Positions 1-9,438 of a stretch of 64,000 nt of DNA are shown here, piece by piece. Source of the DNA: Clostridia bacterium (GTDB taxonomy: Bacteria > Bacillota > Clostridia > Oscillospirales > Acutalibacteraceae); the NCBI GenBank assembly GCA_017438845.1, contig JAFRUO010000017.1, forward strand, positions 1-64,000, given 5' to 3'. Numbering within the stretch: the stretch's first letter is position 1; each line of letters begins with the position of its first letter. The position numbers and the translations under genes were made by a program. The notes beneath the pieces were generated by a model. That model was not told where the DNA came from. It saw only the letters and a list, made by a program, of their open reading frames with translations, and did not search any database.

Positions 1-975
1 GCAGAGGAAATCAAGAACGCAACAGACGCTATCAGGGACGCGCTCAAAGATCTCCTTGAGGAAGCAGTTGAGAATGCGGAAAACACAGACACTACGGGTA
101 TGGATCCCGACAGTATTAAAGACCTTGAGGATGCAATCGACAATGCTCAGGACGTAATCAACAATCCCGACGCAACACCTGACGAGATTAAGAATGCGAT
201 TGACGCAATCAACGATGCTATCAACAATCTTAAGCCTGACAAGACAGAGCTTGAAAAGGCAATAAATGACGGCAACGAAATTCTCGGCGGCGACACGGAT
301 AAGTATACTCCCGAAAGTGTTCAGGCACTTGAGGATGCTATAGCGGCAGGTGAGGCGGTAGACGCCAACCCCGATGCAACGGCAGAGGAAATCAAGAACG
401 CAACAGACGCTATCAGGGACGCGCTCAAGGATCTTCTTGAGGAAGCGGTAGAGAATGCGGAAAACACAGACAAGGATGCATTCACACCCGAAAGCCTTCA
501 GGATCTTGAGGATGCAATCGACAATGCTCAGGACGTAATTAACAATCCCGACGCAACACCCGACGAGATTAAGAATGCGATTGACGCAATCAACGATGCT
601 ATCAACAACCTTGTTCCCGACAAGACAGAGCTTGAAAAGGCAATAAATGACGGCAACGAAATTCTCGGCGGCGACACTGATAAGTATACTCCCGAAAGCG
701 TTCAGGCACTTGAGGATGCTATAGCGGCAGGTGAGGCAGTAGACGCCGACCCCGATGCAACGGCAGAGGAAATCAAGAACGCAACAGACGCTATCAGGGA
801 TGCACTTAAGGATCTCCTTGAGGAAGCGGTTGAGAATGCGGAAAACACTGACAAGGATGCATTCACACCCGAAAGCCTTCAGGATCTTGAGGATGCAATC
901 GACAACGCACAGGACGTAATCAATAATCCCGATGCAACACCCGACGAGATTAAGGAAGCTATCAAGGCAATCGAA
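1..975 (+). repeat. 381-bp in-frame tandem repeats in the FIVAR gene
   Basis: The string gcagaggaaatcaagaac recurs at 1, 382 and 763, giving an exact 381-bp period (127 codons). Copies differ at only a few, mostly synonymous or conservative positions, which points to recent unequal recombination or gene conversion. The number of copies upstream of the window is unknown. Confidence 0.9.
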
Positions 976-1485
976 GATGCGCTTGACGCACTTGAGCTTA
1001 CAAAGATAACTCCCGAACAGGGCTCGGATATTGTCGTTGACAGAGAAACAGGAACGGAATACACTTATATGGTAGGACTTAATCCTTCTGCAAATTCCGT
1101 TGCTGACATTAAGAACCAGCTCGAAAATGACGGCACAACGATTATCGTTCTCAGAAATGATGTTGAGCTTGCAAGCAATGAGCTTGTAGGTACCGGCTGT
1201 ATCGTAAAGTGTGTATCCAAGAACGATCCGAGCATAGTTTATGAGGTTGCTACCGTAATCCTTTACGGCGATGTAAACGGCGACGGACGTATTGATTCCG
1301 ACGACAAATCACTTGTCAGAGGAGACGCTTTCTTCAGCGAAGGCAATGTTCAGACCGGTACGGTTTACTACATTGCGGCAGACCTTTCCAAGGACGGCGT
1401 AATCGATGCATTCGACTATTTCGATCAGGACGGTATTATCACAGGCAACAGACCGTTTGATCAGACGCTTACTCTTTACAAGTAA
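1..1485 (+). CDS. FIVAR-repeat protein with C-terminal dockerin-like domain (5' end missing)
   Basis: The reading frame is open from base 1, so the true start lies upstream. It reads as alternating helical modules: an AEEIKNATDAIRDALKDLLE type and a PDEIKNAIDAINDAINNL type. Together they make a 127-residue unit that resembles FIVAR repeats of extracellular clostridial proteins. After about residue 330 a non-repetitive beta-rich stretch leads to two calcium-loop motifs, GDVNGDGRIDSDD and ADLSKDGVIDAFDYF, spaced like the duplicated loops of a type I dockerin. The likely role is a cell-surface or secreted protein whose helical stalk presents an unseen N-terminal domain, docking through the dockerin to a cohesin. 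The stalk and dockerin calls rest on motifs; ligand and N-terminal domain are unknown. The next gene is an exported rhamnosidase, so a role in glycan capture is possible. A strong terminator follows the stop. Confidence 0.8.
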   Translation, partial: AEEIKNATDAIRDALKDLLEEAVENAENTDTTGMDPDSIKDLEDAIDNAQDVINNPDATPDEIKNAIDAINDAINNLKPDKTELEKAINDGNEILGGDTDKYTPESVQALEDAIAAGEAVDANPDATAEEIKNATDAIRDALKDLLEEAVENAENTDKDAFTPESLQDLEDAIDNAQDVINNPDATPDEIKNAIDAINDAINNLVPDKTELEKAINDGNEILGGDTDKYTPESVQALEDAIAAGEAVDADPDATAEEIKNATDAIRDALKDLLEEAVENAENTDKDAFTPESLQDLEDAIDNAQDVINNPDATPDEIKEAIKAIEDALDALELTKITPEQGSDIVVDRETGTEYTYMVGLNPSANSVADIKNQLENDGTTIIVLRNDVELASNELVGTGCIVKCVSKNDPSIVYEVATVILYGDVNGDGRIDSDDKSLVRGDAFFSEGNVQTGTVYYIAADLSKDGVIDAFDYFDQDGIITGNRPFDQTLTLYK

Positions 1486-1503
1486 GATTAGTACAGTTTT
1501 AAA

Positions 1504-1538
1504 AAAGCCCTTTGATGCACAACGCATCAGAGGGCTTT
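1504..1538 (+). terminator. Intrinsic terminator after the FIVAR gene
   Basis: A 15-bp stem (aaagccctttgatgc against gcatcagagggcttt, one G-U pair) with a 5-nt loop ends 19 bases after the stop codon and is followed by a short T-rich stretch. Confidence 0.75.
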
Positions 1539-1580
1539 GAATTTTGGCGGGGAACAGTTTTCAAAGGATTGAAATTGTGT

Positions 1581-1586
1581 TATAAT
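1581..1586 (+). promoter_or_regulatory. Probable -10 element for the exported GH78 gene
   Basis: A perfect TATAAT lies 93 bases before the GH78 start, with no good -35 box at 17 bp. The ~85-nt leader contains a CCGTGCC/GGCACGG stem (1609-1615 with 1641-1647) that would lie upstream of the ribosome site. Confidence 0.4.
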
Positions 1587-1678
1587 AACAGAAACAACCG
1601 TATGCGTTCCGTGCCCGTCGCCATTGACCGTTGTTAGGGCGGCACGGCTGTGTAAAATTAAGCTTTGAGGTAGCAATA

Positions 1679-4048
1679 ATGAACAAAGTCATTTCATTTC
1701 TTCTGCTTATTGCAGAATTTTTTTCAACGTTGTTCGGCGGTACAGCCGCTCAGACTTATTTTAAAAACGAGTATACCGTTCCCGACAAGACGCTGCCGTA
1801 CACACGGCTTGATACCGAGCCGATAAACGACCTTGATGCGGAGTTTATCTGGGATTCCTCCGACGGCAGTGAAGAAAATATTTGGATGTGCTTCAGAAAA
1901 ACTTTTGAAACAGCTGAGGTTCCCGACTCTCTTACCGCTTATATCTGCGCCGATTCAAAGTACTGGCTTTACATCAACGGTGAAACGGTTGTCTTTGAGG
2001 GCGGGGTTAAACGAGGTCCGACCGCAAACGACAGCTACTGCGACATACTCGATGTTTCGTCTTATCTCAAAGCAGGCAAAAACACCGTATGTGTCCTTGT
2101 CTGGTATTGGGGCAAGGACAGAAACTTTTCTTACACCGACAGCGGCAGGGCAGGGCTTCTTTTTAAGGCGGGAAGCATTGTCTCAGACGGAAGCTGGAAG
2201 GTGTGCCGAAACATCGCCTATCGCAATGACGGCGCGGCATCGCAGCCGAATTACAGGTTGCCCGAGTACAGTGTTTACTATGACGCGCGCAAAGACCTGG
2301 GGAACTGGGTTTCTGCCGATTTTGATGACAGCTTATGGGAAAACGCCTGTGCCATCGGCAAAGCAGGCTCCGCACCGTGGGGAAAGCTTTACCCGCGCGG
2401 TATTCCGCTTTTAAAGGATTACGGACTCAGGGATTACGAAAACTCGGGGGAATATCAAAATATAACTCTACACAGTAAAGAAACGCTGACCCTTGACCTT
2501 CCGTACAACGCACAGTGTACGCCTTACCTTAAAATTGAGTCGGAGGCAGGTAAGAAAATAAGAATACTTACCGAAAACACCTGGCTCGGCGCAGTCAGCG
2601 ATACCTACATTACAAAGGACGGCGAGCAGGAGTTTGAGGCTCTCGGGTGGTTTAACGGTGAGCATATTACATATATAATTCCGTCCGGCGTAAAAATACT
2701 TGAGCTCAAATACAGAGAAACGGGCTATGACGCCGCTTTTTCGGGGCTGTTTGAGTGCGGTAACGAGGAGCTTAATACACTTTGGCAGAAATCGCTTCGC
2801 ACTCTTTATGTCACCATGAGGGACAACTATATGGACTGTCCCGACAGAGAAAGAGCGCAGTGGTGGGGCGACGTTACAAACGAGATGGCTATGTCGATGT
2901 ATTCCCTTGATACCGATTCTTATCTCCTGTATCAGAAGGGCGTGGCTTCAATGCTCGGTCATATCGACAACAGCACCGATGTTTTACAGACGGTTGTTCC
3001 GATAGGTCAGGAGCTTTTTGAACTTCCTGTGCAGCAGCTTGCGGGCATATGCGGCTTCTGGACATACTATTTATATACGGGCGACCGTGATTTTTTAACT
3101 GAGGTATATGGCGCTTCGGTAAACTATATTAACCTCTGGACAATAGGCGACAATCACTTGGTCGTGCACCGTGAGGGTTCTTGGGATTGGATGGACTGGG
3201 GAAAACGTGCAGATACCGTTGCAATTGAAAATGCGTGGTATTACTTTGCGCTCTTAAATATCAAAAACATGGCGCAGACGCTTTCAAAGAACTGCGATGA
3301 AATAACCGCCAAAATGGACGAGATAAAGGCAGGCTACGAATCGCTCTGGACAGAAAACGGATATAAAAGCGACTCCGTCGGCAAGCCGGATGACAGAGCA
3401 AATGCGCTTGCCGTGCTTTCGGGCCTTGCGGGAAATGAAAAATATGAGACTATCGCCCGTGTGCTTAAGGGCACGGAAAATTCAAGTCCATATATGGAAT
3501 ACTATGTGCTTGAGGCGCTGTGCAAAATGGGAAGATACGACGAGGCGAGGGAGAGAATGCTTAAAAGGTATTCGGACATGATAAAGGATGAAGGCTCAAC
3601 GCTCTGGGAACGCTGGTCCAAATACGGCGGTACACGTAATCACGCATGGTCCGGCGGACCGTTGGTAATAATGAGTAAATACTTTGCAGGCATAAGACCC
3701 GTCAAGGCCGGATATGAAGAGTATATTATCAAGCCTCAGATAAGCGTGCCGGACACCGTGAAATGCGTTGTTCCCTCGGTAAAGGGCTACATTAGTGTTC
3801 GGGAAACTGCGGCTGACGGTTCATTCACCCTTGAAGCCGATTTACCGAAAAACGCAACCGCCGTTATTTATCTTCCCTATACCGACGGGCAGACGGTAAA
3901 ACTTGACGGTAATACAATATACAAAAACGGAAGCTTTATTCAGGCTGAAGGCGTCAGCTTTATCGGAGCAGATAACGGCTTTGCCGTCTTTTCGCTAACA
4001 CCTTCAGAGGATGTTTCCGTGTGCTTTGAGGCAGAGTGTTTTAAATAG
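1679..4048 (+). CDS. Exported alpha-L-rhamnosidase-like glycoside hydrolase (GH78)
   Basis: The product of 789 residues starts with a short charged end and a hydrophobic run (VISFLLLIAEFFSTLF), so it is probably exported or membrane-anchored. The chosen ATG follows TTGAGG by eight bases; a longer in-frame TTG start at 1631 would bury this signal sequence. The body has an N-terminal jelly-roll accessory part and an (alpha/alpha)6 barrel. It carries the GH78-type acidic cluster DCPDRERAQWWGD (about residue 380), a later TLWERW, and a C-terminal beta domain. GH78 enzymes invert and release terminal alpha-L-rhamnose. The acidic cluster departs from the usual DCPQRDERLGWTGD of the cytoplasmic paralogue at 10915-13125, so substrate may differ. 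It is probably the outward-facing step feeding the rhamnose genes downstream. Confidence 0.82.
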   Translation: MNKVISFLLLIAEFFSTLFGGTAAQTYFKNEYTVPDKTLPYTRLDTEPINDLDAEFIWDSSDGSEENIWMCFRKTFETAEVPDSLTAYICADSKYWLYINGETVVFEGGVKRGPTANDSYCDILDVSSYLKAGKNTVCVLVWYWGKDRNFSYTDSGRAGLLFKAGSIVSDGSWKVCRNIAYRNDGAASQPNYRLPEYSVYYDARKDLGNWVSADFDDSLWENACAIGKAGSAPWGKLYPRGIPLLKDYGLRDYENSGEYQNITLHSKETLTLDLPYNAQCTPYLKIESEAGKKIRILTENTWLGAVSDTYITKDGEQEFEALGWFNGEHITYIIPSGVKILELKYRETGYDAAFSGLFECGNEELNTLWQKSLRTLYVTMRDNYMDCPDRERAQWWGDVTNEMAMSMYSLDTDSYLLYQKGVASMLGHIDNSTDVLQTVVPIGQELFELPVQQLAGICGFWTYYLYTGDRDFLTEVYGASVNYINLWTIGDNHLVVHREGSWDWMDWGKRADTVAIENAWYYFALLNIKNMAQTLSKNCDEITAKMDEIKAGYESLWTENGYKSDSVGKPDDRANALAVLSGLAGNEKYETIARVLKGTENSSPYMEYYVLEALCKMGRYDEARERMLKRYSDMIKDEGSTLWERWSKYGGTRNHAWSGGPLVIMSKYFAGIRPVKAGYEEYIIKPQISVPDTVKCVVPSVKGYISVRETAADGSFTLEADLPKNATAVIYLPYTDGQTVKLDGNTIYKNGSFIQAEGVSFIGADNGFAVFSLTPSEDVSVCFEAECFK

Positions 4049-4063
4049 AAAAAAGCAAAAGAA

Positions 4064-4097
4064 AAAGACAGGGTTGATTTTTCAATCCTGTCTTTTT
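4064..4097. terminator. Bidirectional terminator between convergent genes
   Basis: An agacagggttga/tcaatcctgtct stem is flanked by A-rich and T-rich runs, placed between the stops of the GH78 gene and the minus-strand phosphodiesterase. It can serve both strands. Confidence 0.85.
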
Positions 4098-4103
4098 TGG
4101 CGT

Positions 4104-5846
4104 TTAAAGCAATTCCTTGTTAGAAACTATAAAGGTAATTCTTTCCTCAAGGGTCGGGCCGCCGTGCGCGTGTCCGATTCCGCCGTGATCGGGAGTTACA
4201 AGAATCATCCAGTCCTCTTCGTCATAGGTTGGCCTGCTTTTGATTGCATCAAGAAGAGTTATTCCCGCTTTTTCCGACAAGCGAAGCGCATCCATATATT
4301 TTTCAACTCCCGGAGAGAAGCCGTTGCCGTGCCCTAATATATCGGGATATTCAAATATAGTGAAAATATAGTCCGAACAGTCGGGGCTTGTGACATCGGC
4401 AAGAGCGTTAGCGAGCGTACCGTCGTCGTTTTCGGCACGCAGATACAGTGCGTTGACGCCCGTTTTTTCGGCGTATTCCTTCTCTAAGCGGTAGGTTGAT
4501 TCCTCTTCGGTGAAATGACCGCCCCATGAAACATAGAAGGCGCTTTTGTCTACCAGCTTGTCCTCGGGAAAAGCAAGTATTGAGCTTCTCGGCTCAACCT
4601 GCTTTACGGCATTGTTGTAATATATGGTGCTTTGCTTTGACTGAAGTCCGGTCAGTATTGCGCCCCAGCCGGGGCCTGTGTCGGTTTCGTGCACAATCGG
4701 TTTCGGATAAGGTGCGCCGCCGGCATAGGTAAAGATTGCGTGACCTCCGTTTTCAAGAAGCTGTTTTGCCGCACCTGAGTCAATGCGGTCAAAATACAAA
4801 AGCATATCCGTCCTGAGTCCGTCATAGCCGAGGACAATTGCCTTCTTTTTCTTTTTCCCGTCGGGCAACGGCGACTTGAAATGCTTTTCAAGTATTTTGT
4901 ATACAACCGTCTGAGGCAACGCCGTTTCGAGAGTGTTGTCAAAGCTTAATCTTTTGAGCGAATCAAGCTCAGTGACAATTTCCTTGTTGGAAACAATAAA
5001 GGTAATTCTTTCCTCAAGGGTCGGGCCGCCGTGGCAGCACTGATATCCGCCGTGATCACTCGTGACAAGAATCAACCAGTCCTCTTCACCGTAGGTAGGT
5101 CTGCCGATGACTGCGTTTAAGATGTCCATGCCCGTCTTTTCTGCGGACAAAAACGCCTGCATATATTCGGGCTTTTCGGGTAAATAGTCGACCTCGTGTC
5201 CGAAATGGTCCGTATATTCAAGAATACAGAAGGTGAAATCGGAGCAATTGTCAGACGAAATATCGTTAAGTACATTTTCTCTTGTACCGTCGTCATTCTC
5301 TGCACAAAGATACCTGCAGCGGAGTTGCTTTTCCTCGGCATAGCTTTTTTCCTTGAGATAGGTTGCCCCGTCCTCGGAAAAGTGTCCTTCCCACGAAACA
5401 TAGAAGGCGCTGCTTTGTATTACACCGTCCTCGACTAATTTCGTCAGCAGAGTTTTGGGCTCAACCTCCTTGGTAATGCCGTTATTATATATTTTGCTGT
5501 TTTCGGCAAGATTACCCGTAAGCATTGAACACCAGCTCGGAGCGGTCGAGGTTTCCTGAATAATCGGCTCGGGATAAGGTGCGCCGCCCGCATAGCTGAA
5601 AACACCGTGTCCTCCGTTTGATATAAGGTACTTTATTGCGCCGCTTTCCAAACGGTCAAGGTAGTTTAACATTTCACAGGTGCAGCCGTCATAGCCGATA
5701 ACGATCGCTTTCTTTTTTGTTTTGCCGGCGGGAAGAGGCGTGAAAAAGTGCCGCATGACAAGAGAGTAAAGCTCAGACTGATTTATCGCATCTTGCCAGC
5801 TGTTTTCCAATATTTTTATGTTTTCAAGTTTTTCTCTGTAGCTCAT
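4104..5846 (-). CDS. Tandem-duplicated alkaline-phosphatase-superfamily phosphodiesterase
   Basis: The 580-residue protein consists of two complete copies of one ~289-residue domain. Each copy has a metal-binding start (KAIVIGYDG, KAIVLGYDG), a nucleophile region (ETSTAPSWCSMLTG, ETDTGPGWGAILTG), an FYVSWxGHF segment and a late metal site (TSDHGGYQCCHGG, TPDHGGIGHAHGG). This matches the type I phosphodiesterase/nucleotide pyrophosphatase fold, normally one domain per chain. No signal peptide is seen, so it is probably cytoplasmic. The ATG at 5846 was chosen because it has GAGG upstream and leaves 13 bases after the transporter stop; the longer frame overlaps the transporter. It is the last gene of the long minus operon. 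The substrate is unknown; a phosphate diester linked to imported glycan is one option. Confidence 0.75.
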   Translation of the reverse strand: MSYREKLENIKILENSWQDAINQSELYSLVMRHFFTPLPAGKTKKKAIVIGYDGCTCEMLNYLDRLESGAIKYLISNGGHGVFSYAGGAPYPEPIIQETSTAPSWCSMLTGNLAENSKIYNNGITKEVEPKTLLTKLVEDGVIQSSAFYVSWEGHFSEDGATYLKEKSYAEEKQLRCRYLCAENDDGTRENVLNDISSDNCSDFTFCILEYTDHFGHEVDYLPEKPEYMQAFLSAEKTGMDILNAVIGRPTYGEEDWLILVTSDHGGYQCCHGGPTLEERITFIVSNKEIVTELDSLKRLSFDNTLETALPQTVVYKILEKHFKSPLPDGKKKKKAIVLGYDGLRTDMLLYFDRIDSGAAKQLLENGGHAIFTYAGGAPYPKPIVHETDTGPGWGAILTGLQSKQSTIYYNNAVKQVEPRSSILAFPEDKLVDKSAFYVSWGGHFTEEESTYRLEKEYAEKTGVNALYLRAENDDGTLANALADVTSPDCSDYIFTIFEYPDILGHGNGFSPGVEKYMDALRLSEKAGITLLDAIKSRPTYDEEDWMILVTPDHGGIGHAHGGPTLEERITFIVSNKELL

Positions 5847-5859
5847 TTTAATTCCTCGG

Positions 5860-7410
5860 TTATTGTGCAGGTTCCGGTTCGGGCTCGGTTGTGCTTTCGT
5901 CCTCACTCTCAACGGTTTCAAGATAGTCCGAAATGCTTTGCTTTCGCCGTTCGGAAAGCTCGTAGTACATGACTTCCCTGGTCTTTTTGTTTATCGGCCA
6001 AAGGAATTTCGGAATGATACCGAGCGCACTTGTTATAAGGGGAACGACGGTACAAAGCGCAAACAGCCAGAATTTGGTTCTGTCGTCCTGAGTTCCGATT
6101 TTCAGACCCTGAACGTAGCCGATTTTTTTCATCAGCAGGGTTCGTATGGTTCCCATTGCAATGCCTTGCAGCTTCAGTACAAGCCCTCGGGCAACGCCCG
6201 TGGTGGCTTCCATTCGGTAGCCGTGCTTCCACTCGCAGTAGTCCATTGCCTCGTTCCAGAGGTCGGTATTAATAACCTTATTAACGCCGAACAAAAGCTT
6301 ATTCAAAAACTCTCTCAAACCATATGCCACCAGCATAGGCGTTAGCTTTAGGTAGTTCTTTTTGTGTATACCGAACAGGAAAAAGCCAAGCAGCACCATA
6401 TCTCCGTAGAAGTCGGAGCCTGCCCAGATTGCCCTTGACGAAAAGCGCTTGCGTATGGGCGAAACAAAGGCATAGCTTACGCTGCCGACAGGGCCCGAAA
6501 TACCGCTGACAAGAGCCAAAATGGTGTTGATCATTGATTTTCCGCCGTGAACGTCAATCCAGTAGTTACGCTCATCCGAACTGATTCCGAAGCCGCTGAG
6601 GAAGTCGGACAGGCACAAAAGCAGTACGGGGTAGTTCGTAAATATTGCTTTAAGGCCTTCCTTTACACTCGGTCTTTCGATTGACTGAGGAACACGCTCT
6701 CTCGAAATCATAAAGAACCAAAGCGTAAATATACACGAAATAACGGCGGTGCCGGTACCCATACCTGCAAAAATGCTTCGAAGCGGTACATTGATTTTGC
6801 CCGTTATGACCATGTCATACAGGAAACCCATAATGTAGCCCGGCATATCCTCGCCCATCCAACCGGTAAGCAGCTCGGCTAATGTAATTAACCTAATACG
6901 CTCGTTAGGGTTTGGCGTAATCGTTGACATATAGCCGCTTCTCGCAACGCTTGTAAAGGTGCCTGCTGTTTCGGTTATTATATTAAACGCAAAGAAGAAT
7001 ATAAGCTTTGGCACGAAGGTTGCGCTTGTATTCGGAAAGAAATACGGAATAAACCAGAAAAGCAGACCTATCAGCGTCAGAGGAATCTGGAATCCGACAA
7101 GGTACGGTCTGAATTTTCCGATCCTTGTCCTGGTGTTGTCAACAAGCGCCGCTATTACCGTGTCGTTGATAACATCCCATGCACCCGTAAAAATGTTTAC
7201 GATTGCAGAGATGCCGAAGTCAATTTTAACTACGTCCCAGATAAAGCGCTCTCTGTATGCATTTATGTGAAACGAATTTGAAAAGTCATTGAACAGGTAA
7301 GCTACCGTTTCCTTTGAGCCGACATAGTTAAAGCTTCGGTAAACGTTAGCCTGTGCTCTGAGCTCTCTTGAATTGTTTGCGTGAGCTTTTTGACCCGTTT
7401 TAAGGTTCAT
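5860..7410 (-). CDS. GPH-family (glycoside-pentoside-hexuronide) cation symporter
   Basis: The 516-residue membrane protein has about twelve hydrophobic segments and the GPH signature near residue 75-105 (GAWDVINDTVIAALVDNTRT then RIGKFRPYL), so it belongs to the MFS-related sugar:cation symporters. It likely brings oligosaccharides or free sugars across the membrane for the glycosidases in the same operon. The start ATG follows GGAGGTG and overlaps the upstream stop by 11 bases, indicating translational coupling. The C-terminal tail is acidic (ESEDESTTEPEPEP). It is the only sugar importer visible in the island, so it may serve the plus-strand genes too. Confidence 0.85.
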   Translation of the reverse strand: MNLKTGQKAHANNSRELRAQANVYRSFNYVGSKETVAYLFNDFSNSFHINAYRERFIWDVVKIDFGISAIVNIFTGAWDVINDTVIAALVDNTRTRIGKFRPYLVGFQIPLTLIGLLFWFIPYFFPNTSATFVPKLIFFFAFNIITETAGTFTSVARSGYMSTITPNPNERIRLITLAELLTGWMGEDMPGYIMGFLYDMVITGKINVPLRSIFAGMGTGTAVISCIFTLWFFMISRERVPQSIERPSVKEGLKAIFTNYPVLLLCLSDFLSGFGISSDERNYWIDVHGGKSMINTILALVSGISGPVGSVSYAFVSPIRKRFSSRAIWAGSDFYGDMVLLGFFLFGIHKKNYLKLTPMLVAYGLREFLNKLLFGVNKVINTDLWNEAMDYCEWKHGYRMEATTGVARGLVLKLQGIAMGTIRTLLMKKIGYVQGLKIGTQDDRTKFWLFALCTVVPLITSALGIIPKFLWPINKKTREVMYYELSERRKQSISDYLETVESEDESTTEPEPEPAQ

Positions 7411-8491
7411 CTGTTTTCACCTCCAAATTCGTAGCATAAACGGCAATACTGTCTGTATATGTGTGACCGTTATATTCAAGCACCGCAGTGACTGTGACGG
7501 GCTTTTCCGATGCTGCGACTGCCTCCATAACGCCGTCGGCGTTGATGCTAAGTACTCCTTCCTGCGAGGTCTTAAAGGAAAGCTTGTAATTTTCTTTTGA
7601 AGCTTCGGAATTAACCCTGACGTCAAGCGGTAAAGCCATTGTGTCGCCTGTTTGCAGAGCAGTCTGTCTTTCATAAAAATGCAGACCGTAACGGAACAAA
7701 TCAATGCTCTGTGTTTTTTCGAAAGGAACGGTCAATTTGACCTCCTTTTCCGAAAGGGCTTTATAGTCGTCGGTAAACTCAACCGTGCTCTTTACACTGA
7801 GCTTTTTACAAAGCTCAACGTGTTCGAGCGAATCCGTGCTGTAGCGAATCTTAAAGGAAGCCGTGAATTCTTCGGGGAAAAGCTCGGCGTCGGAAACGCT
7901 CAGCATCGGCTCAAGCTCCTTTACTACTTTTTTACTTATGTCACTTTTGAGCATTGCGGCCGTGTTCATGGCTTCGGGCTTGAGTGTAAGAGTTATGTAG
8001 TAGTAGCCGTCGTCCTCAGTCTCGCCTTCCTCTGTTGTATAACCTATTTCGGCGGTGAAGTCCGTAACGTCAGCACCCGTAAAGCCCAGTGAAGGTACGG
8101 TTTTCAGCTTGGTAATCGGTTCGTTTTCCGTAACGGGATACAGCTCGTCGATTTTTCCGCCAACCTGCTCAAGCACTCTTGAGAAGACGGACGCGTCCGC
8201 CCCGTTGAAGGGCGTTTCGCTTTCGGAACCCGTAAGGCTTACCGAGTTGTGCTCGCTTAATTCAATATCGTCAGCCGAAACACAGTCCTTAAACAATGCA
8301 TTCACATATTCAAAAGCCTCTTCCTTTGAGGAGGGCAGGGGAGTTATCGCCTGTTCTTCCGCACTGTCCGGTAATTTGAATACCGGTTTTTCCAATTCCT
8401 TTTTAGCATAAAGCGAAAGGCACGCAAAGGCAATACCGATTAGTGCAACTATACCAAAAATACCAAGGAAAATCTTCATCGGTTTTTTCAC
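7400..8491 (-). CDS. Membrane-anchored protein with Ig-like (BIG2-type) C-terminal domain, unknown function
   Basis: The 363-residue protein has one N-terminal membrane segment (IFLGIFGIVALIGIAFACLS), a long extracytoplasmic region of mixed alpha/beta character and a C-terminal part (about residues 285-360) reading like a bacterial Ig-like group 2 domain, with GVLSINADGVMEAVA. It starts with GTG, overlapping the upstream stop by four bases, and itself overlaps the transporter start. I do not recognise the central region. Its place next to the symporter and a zinc-ribbon membrane protein suggests an envelope accessory role in glycan handling, but this is inference. Confidence 0.6.
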   Translation of the reverse strand: MKKPMKIFLGIFGIVALIGIAFACLSLYAKKELEKPVFKLPDSAEEQAITPLPSSKEEAFEYVNALFKDCVSADDIELSEHNSVSLTGSESETPFNGADASVFSRVLEQVGGKIDELYPVTENEPITKLKTVPSLGFTGADVTDFTAEIGYTTEEGETEDDGYYYITLTLKPEAMNTAAMLKSDISKKVVKELEPMLSVSDAELFPEEFTASFKIRYSTDSLEHVELCKKLSVKSTVEFTDDYKALSEKEVKLTVPFEKTQSIDLFRYGLHFYERQTALQTGDTMALPLDVRVNSEASKENYKLSFKTSQEGVLSINADGVMEAVAASEKPVTVTAVLEYNGHTYTDSIAVYATNLEVKTDEP

Positions 8492-9414
8492 AGCGTGTTC
8501 GCCTCCTCTGCTTTCTCTTTGCCCTTTGCCGTAGCCTGAATTTTTGCTTCAAGCTCTGAGGCGGCTTCCTCCTCCATTGCCTGCTCGAATTCCTTCATTC
8601 TTGTATTGTGCTCCTCTTCGCTTTCGAAGATAGGCAATGATAAATCGTCAAGGTCGACTTCGCCTGCCTTTACTTTTTTAAGAAGCTCTTTACGTTTGGG
8701 ATCGTACTCTCTGTAAACAGGCTCAACACCCTTTTTGAGCATAACGTTGCTTATAATTATAAGGATTAGGTGAACTAAAAAGCATGCAATTGCGCCGAAG
8801 CCTATTGCGAAGGAGGCATAGGGCACGGGCTTTACCACAGCCGTTTTGCAGATTATTGCCGCAATTTGCGCCGCCGCCGAAACTATACAAGCCGCGACAG
8901 AAGCGTTTCTTAAAAGCCGTGTTGTTTTATCGGGACTGATAAAGCCCAGCAGGAATATAGCAAGCATTACGACGTCAATTACCGCAAGCGCGGCAAAAAA
9001 CGCAAACACGATAACTGCGCCGAGAGCTGTATTTCCAAAAAGCGTACTGCCGAGCAGGCTCGGAAACGCCGTAAGCAATCCGTTGCCGAAGGCTCCGATT
9101 ATACCGATAAGGCCGAGCGAAAACTCCTCGCTGTAATACGGAAGCTCATAGCTTACCGAGCAAAATGGAATCATAAGCGCACAAACTGCTCCGACAAGGA
9201 AAATCATTCTTAAAATTGCAGGCAGACTTCCTATGAACACCGCCTTGATTTTTGCCACCAGCATGCGAGCGACAGCCGATTCAAGCTCTGTGCGCTTTGC
9301 ATCTCGCTCAAGCAGATAATCCTGAGTATAATACAGAATATTTACTCCGCAGTGCTTACAGTTCGGCTTTAAGTCGTAAAAGGGAATGTCAGCGCCGCAT
9401 TTAGGACATTTCAT
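8488..9414 (-). CDS. Zinc-ribbon multi-pass membrane protein, unknown function
   Basis: The 308-residue protein begins with a zinc ribbon (CPKCGADIPF then CKHCGVNI) followed by a helical linker and about four hydrophobic segments between residues 55 and 225. The C-terminal ~80 residues are charged and helical, with many Glu and Lys. The start ATG has GGAGTG eleven bases upstream. Such zinc-ribbon membrane proteins are common in Clostridia but mostly uncharacterised. It is co-transcribed with a metallophosphoesterase upstream and the Ig-like membrane protein downstream (four-base overlap), so the two membrane proteins may work as a pair. Confidence 0.6.
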   Translation of the reverse strand: MKCPKCGADIPFYDLKPNCKHCGVNILYYTQDYLLERDAKRTELESAVARMLVAKIKAVFIGSLPAILRMIFLVGAVCALMIPFCSVSYELPYYSEEFSLGLIGIIGAFGNGLLTAFPSLLGSTLFGNTALGAVIVFAFFAALAVIDVVMLAIFLLGFISPDKTTRLLRNASVAACIVSAAAQIAAIICKTAVVKPVPYASFAIGFGAIACFLVHLILIIISNVMLKKGVEPVYREYDPKRKELLKKVKAGEVDLDDLSLPIFESEEEHNTRMKEFEQAMEEEAASELEAKIQATAKGKEKAEEANTL

Positions 9415-9438
9415 TTAAGTTTTCACTCCTCTACCCGT

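Noticed and set aside
1..975. A CRISPR-like or satellite repeat array
   Set aside because: The repeats are in-frame coding units of 381 bp without spacers.
4104..5846. Two separate phosphodiesterase genes or an assembly duplication
   Set aside because: The frame is continuous and the copies have diverged clearly between their conserved blocks, so a true fused duplication is more likely.
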